Assembly (NCBI GenBank): GCA_900770075.1
Contig: CAAGIZ010000195.1
Span: 1 to 15,659, forward strand
Direction of reading: 5' to 3'
Origin: Spirochaetia bacterium
GTDB lineage: Bacteria > Spirochaetota > Spirochaetia > Treponematales > Treponemataceae
DNA length: 15,659 bases
Shown here: one piece after another, positions 13,836 through 15,659 of the stretch
How positions within the stretch are numbered: position 1 is the first letter of the stretch
Layout of the letters: each line of letters opens with the position of its first letter
Program-made: the position numbers and the translations under genes
The notes under the pieces: generated by a model
Database searches by the model: none
The model's input: only the letters and a program-made list of their open reading frames with translations
What the model was told of the DNA's origin: nothing

Positions 13836-14522
13836 GTGAGCGAGCATCTCTGGAACATTTTAACGGATTCTTTTTTTAAGATTTTGATTCCCGGTCTGAT
13901 TACCACCATCCCCCTTACGGCAATTTCGTTTTTTCTGGCTCTGGTGATTGGAATTGCAACGGCTCTCGTGCAGTTTGCGCAAATTAAGGTTTTACGGCAC
14001 CTTGCCCGGTTTTACATCTGGGTTATCCGGGGAACTCCGATCCTCGTTCAGCTTTATGTGGTTTTTTACGGTTTGCCAAATCTCGGCATAATGATAGAGC
14101 CTTTCCCTGCGGCGGTGGCGGTTTTTTCGATAAATGAAGGTGCCTACACCGCAGAAACCATGCGTTCCGCCTTTGAGTCTGTTCCTGTGGGGCAGCTGGA
14201 AGCCGGTTACTGCGTGGGAATGAACTATATGCAGACTTTCTGGCGCATTTTGCTGCCCCAGGCCTTTAGGACGGCTTTTCCTCCTCTTTCTAACTCTCTG
14301 ATTGCCATGGTAAAGGAAACTTCCCTTGCCGCAAACATCACCGTAACGGAAATGTTTATGGCAACCCAGAGGATTGTGGCCCGCACTTACGAGCCCCTTG
14401 CCCTTTACATCGAAGTTGCCCTGATTTATCTTGCCTTTTCTACGGTTTTGACTTGGGTTCAGCGGGTGGCAGAGAAAAAAATCAACTTTCTTTCAGAAAA
14501 AACTTCCGGGGCGGAGGAATAG
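13836..14522 (+). CDS. Polar amino acid ABC transporter permease
   Basis: The 228-residue membrane protein belongs to the His/Glu/Gln/Arg/Cys uptake permease family (BPD_transp_1). Starting at GTG 13836 (MSEHLWNILTDSFFKILIPG) gives the usual family length and a ribosome site GGAG five bases upstream; a GTG at 13797 would add 13 unlikely residues and has no properly spaced site. Visible signatures are VIRGTPILVQLYVVFYGLP in the first half, INEGAYTAETMRSAFESVP, and the EAA loop EAGYCVGMNYMQTFWRILLP followed by SLIAMVKETSLAANI. It forms the channel for the ATPase encoded two bases downstream. Substrate cannot be fixed; cystine or glutamine-type amino acids are typical. No binding-protein gene lies in the window. 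Confidence 0.92.
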   Translation: MSEHLWNILTDSFFKILIPGLITTIPLTAISFFLALVIGIATALVQFAQIKVLRHLARFYIWVIRGTPILVQLYVVFYGLPNLGIMIEPFPAAVAVFSINEGAYTAETMRSAFESVPVGQLEAGYCVGMNYMQTFWRILLPQAFRTAFPPLSNSLIAMVKETSLAANITVTEMFMATQRIVARTYEPLALYIEVALIYLAFSTVLTWVQRVAEKKINFLSEKTSGAEE

Positions 14523-14524
14523 GC

Positions 14525-15316
14525 ATGGCAGAAAAAAGCGAGAAAACCGGAAAAACCGAAAAAATTCTGGAACTGAAAAACCTGCACAAGTCCTTCGGAA
14601 ATATGCAGGTCTTAAAGGGAATCGACCTGACTGTGGAAAAAGGGGACGTTATCTCTGTAATAGGTTCTTCTGGTTCAGGAAAAACCACCCTGCTCCGCTG
14701 CCTTAACTTTTTGGAAAAAGCAGATGACGGGGAACTGGTTTTTGACGGTACTGCCTGCGACCTAAAAAAAATCCATAAAAAGCAGGTTTACGAAATACGC
14801 AAAAAAACCGGCTTTGTCTTTCAAAACTACAATCTGTTCAGGAATAAGACAGTCCTGCAAAACGTAACGGAAGGTCTTGTCATTGCCCGGAAGATACGGC
14901 GGGAAGAAGCGGAAAAAACAGCACTGGAAGTTCTGGAAAAAGTTGGCATGGCGGACAGGGCAGCGACTTTTCCCCACCAGCTTTCTGGCGGACAGCAGCA
15001 GCGGGTTGCCATTGCAAGGGCACTGGCAGCAAAACCGAAAATCATCTATTTTGACGAACCTACCAGTGCACTGGATCCTGAGCGGACAGTGGAAGTCCTG
15101 CAGGTTATGAAAAAACTGGCGGAAGAGGGAATGACTATGATTGTGGTTACCCACGAGATGAGCTTTGCCCGTAACGTAAGCAGCCGTGTTATATTTATGG
15201 ATGACGGAAAAATTCTGGAAGAAGCCCCGGCAGGAGAGTTCTTTAATTCTCCGAAAAACCAGCGCACGAAGGAATTTATCGGACTTTTGGACGCAGAAGG
15301 GGCAGAAAAAGCGTAA
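14525..15316 (+). CDS. Polar amino acid ABC transporter ATP-binding protein
   Basis: The 263-residue ATPase of the GlnQ/HisP type energises the permease encoded just upstream (stop-to-start gap two bases). It has Walker A GSSGSGKT (47-54), signature LSGGQQQR (153-160), Walker B IIYFDEP with D177 and E178, and the H-loop VVTHEM (H210). The family insert QNYNLFRNKTVLQNV follows the Q-loop. GGAGG (14513-14517) is seven bases before the ATG, inside the end of the permease gene, implying coupled translation. The first 13 residues are a Lys/Glu-rich extension (AEKSEKTGKTEK). As no solute-binding protein is adjacent, one encoded elsewhere must supply substrate. Confidence 0.95.
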   Translation: MAEKSEKTGKTEKILELKNLHKSFGNMQVLKGIDLTVEKGDVISVIGSSGSGKTTLLRCLNFLEKADDGELVFDGTACDLKKIHKKQVYEIRKKTGFVFQNYNLFRNKTVLQNVTEGLVIARKIRREEAEKTALEVLEKVGMADRAATFPHQLSGGQQQRVAIARALAAKPKIIYFDEPTSALDPERTVEVLQVMKKLAEEGMTMIVVTHEMSFARNVSSRVIFMDDGKILEEAPAGEFFNSPKNQRTKEFIGLLDAEGAEKA

Positions 15317-15340
15317 AAAACGGAAAACAACCGGGCGCCC

Positions 15341-15374
15341 CGAAAAACCGTCTTTTGACAATTTTAGAGGTTCC
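15341..15374. repeat. Family B repeat, copy B5
   Basis: CGAAAAACCGTCTTTTGACA (15341-15360) and ATTTTAGAGGTTCC (15361-15374) align with B1 and B2 across the whole unit. A small hairpin CGGG/CCCG (15332-15342) sits immediately before it. It lies between the ABC ATPase gene and the truncated regulator gene, close to the point where the latter's homology begins. Confidence 0.6.
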
Positions 15375-15406
15375 CGAAAAATCAGAAACCAATAGACAAT
15401 ATGTAG

Positions 15407-15659
15407 TGCCATTCAGTTTGTAAAAACGATATAGAAGAGCCTGTTTATGAATCTACATCTTCCTTTTTTGTGGCAATAGTAAAGCGGAAGTCGTATACAA
15501 GAAAGAATGTTTTGAAAAAGAAAGTGAATGAGGGATTAAATGAGGGATTAAATGAGGGATTAAATGAGGGATTAAATGAGGGATTAAATCTTTCTGATAA
15601 AGAAGATAAAATAATTGGGTTGATAAGAGAAAAAGGACAGCTTTCATCAAAAGAAATTA
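15407..15659 (+). pseudogene. 5'-truncated AlbA_2/RecG-like ATP-binding regulator (C-terminal part, runs off window)
   Basis: The frame opens right after a TAG (15404-15406) and runs to the window end. Its first residues, VCKNDIEEPVYESTSSFFVA, resemble the end of the GHKL-like ATPase domain of AlbA_2-type proteins (annotated as RecG-like helicases or transcriptional regulators). It continues with a basic linker, the tetrapeptide EGLN five times, and a segment DKIIGLIREKGQLSSKEI that looks like the start of a winged-helix domain. The N-terminal AlbA_2 domain and most of the ATPase domain are missing, with no start codon at a sensible place and no continuation found in the other upstream frames. 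Family assignment is by recognition of these features, not by a search. A short product from GTG at 15470 cannot be excluded. Confidence 0.6.
15530..15589 (+). repeat. Five perfect tandem copies of a 12-base unit
   Basis: GAGGGATTAAAT is repeated five times without change and encodes EGLN in frame with the truncated regulator. Because 12 is a multiple of three, gain or loss of units changes linker length without frameshift. Lack of any silent change between units points to recent expansion. Confidence 0.95.

Noticed and set aside
15530..15589. Tandem repeats considered as a CRISPR array
   Set aside because: Units are contiguous 12-mers without spacers and are translated in frame.

Overview
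The window looks like chromosome from a spirochaete, most likely a gut- or rumen-type Treponema. This is an inference from gene content, lipoprotein signals (one lipobox has Phe at -3) and the long A/T-run-rich intergenic regions; no rRNA or other decisive marker is present. All twelve complete genes lie on the + strand. They are separated by unusually repeat-rich intergenic regions, and no tRNA, rRNA, CRISPR array, transposase or phage gene was found.

Layout. Positions 1-441 hold no gene but contain hairpin-rich repeats. Next comes a tight group: a YhbY/CRM RNA-binding protein (442-753), the queuosine enzyme QueH (804-1496) and N-acetylglutamate synthase ArgA (1493-2875, overlapping queH by 4 bases). 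After a repeat-filled gap come a PutP-type sodium/proline symporter (3241-4788, with a terminator), an unrecognised 559-residue protein (5027-6706), and a PAS-like / degenerate GGDEF / EAL c-di-GMP phosphodiesterase (6859-8949) whose upstream region carries an 11-G tract. Then come phosphate acetyltransferase Pta (9266-10291, strong terminator), two paralogous lipoproteins (10453-11199 and 11409-12161), a HisA-HisI-HisE fusion (12273-13574), and a polar amino acid ABC permease and ATPase pair (13836-14522 and 14525-15316). The window ends inside the C-terminal remnant of an AlbA_2/RecG-like ATP-binding regulator with a 5 x 12-base in-frame repeat.

The genes do not form one pathway. They are mostly housekeeping metabolism (tRNA modification, arginine and histidine synthesis, acetate metabolism, amino acid uptake) plus signalling and envelope lipoproteins.

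The most interesting signal is between the genes. A dispersed element, called family A here, occurs in four or five of the gaps. It has conserved left and right blocks around a hairpin whose stem sequence differs completely from copy to copy, and the flanking small hairpins also change in a paired way. A second short family (B, core TTTTTAGAGGTTCC) recurs in gaps and near gene starts. A third structured region (13587-13750), with nested and mutually exclusive stems bounded by an 8-base inverted repeat, precedes the amino acid transporter.
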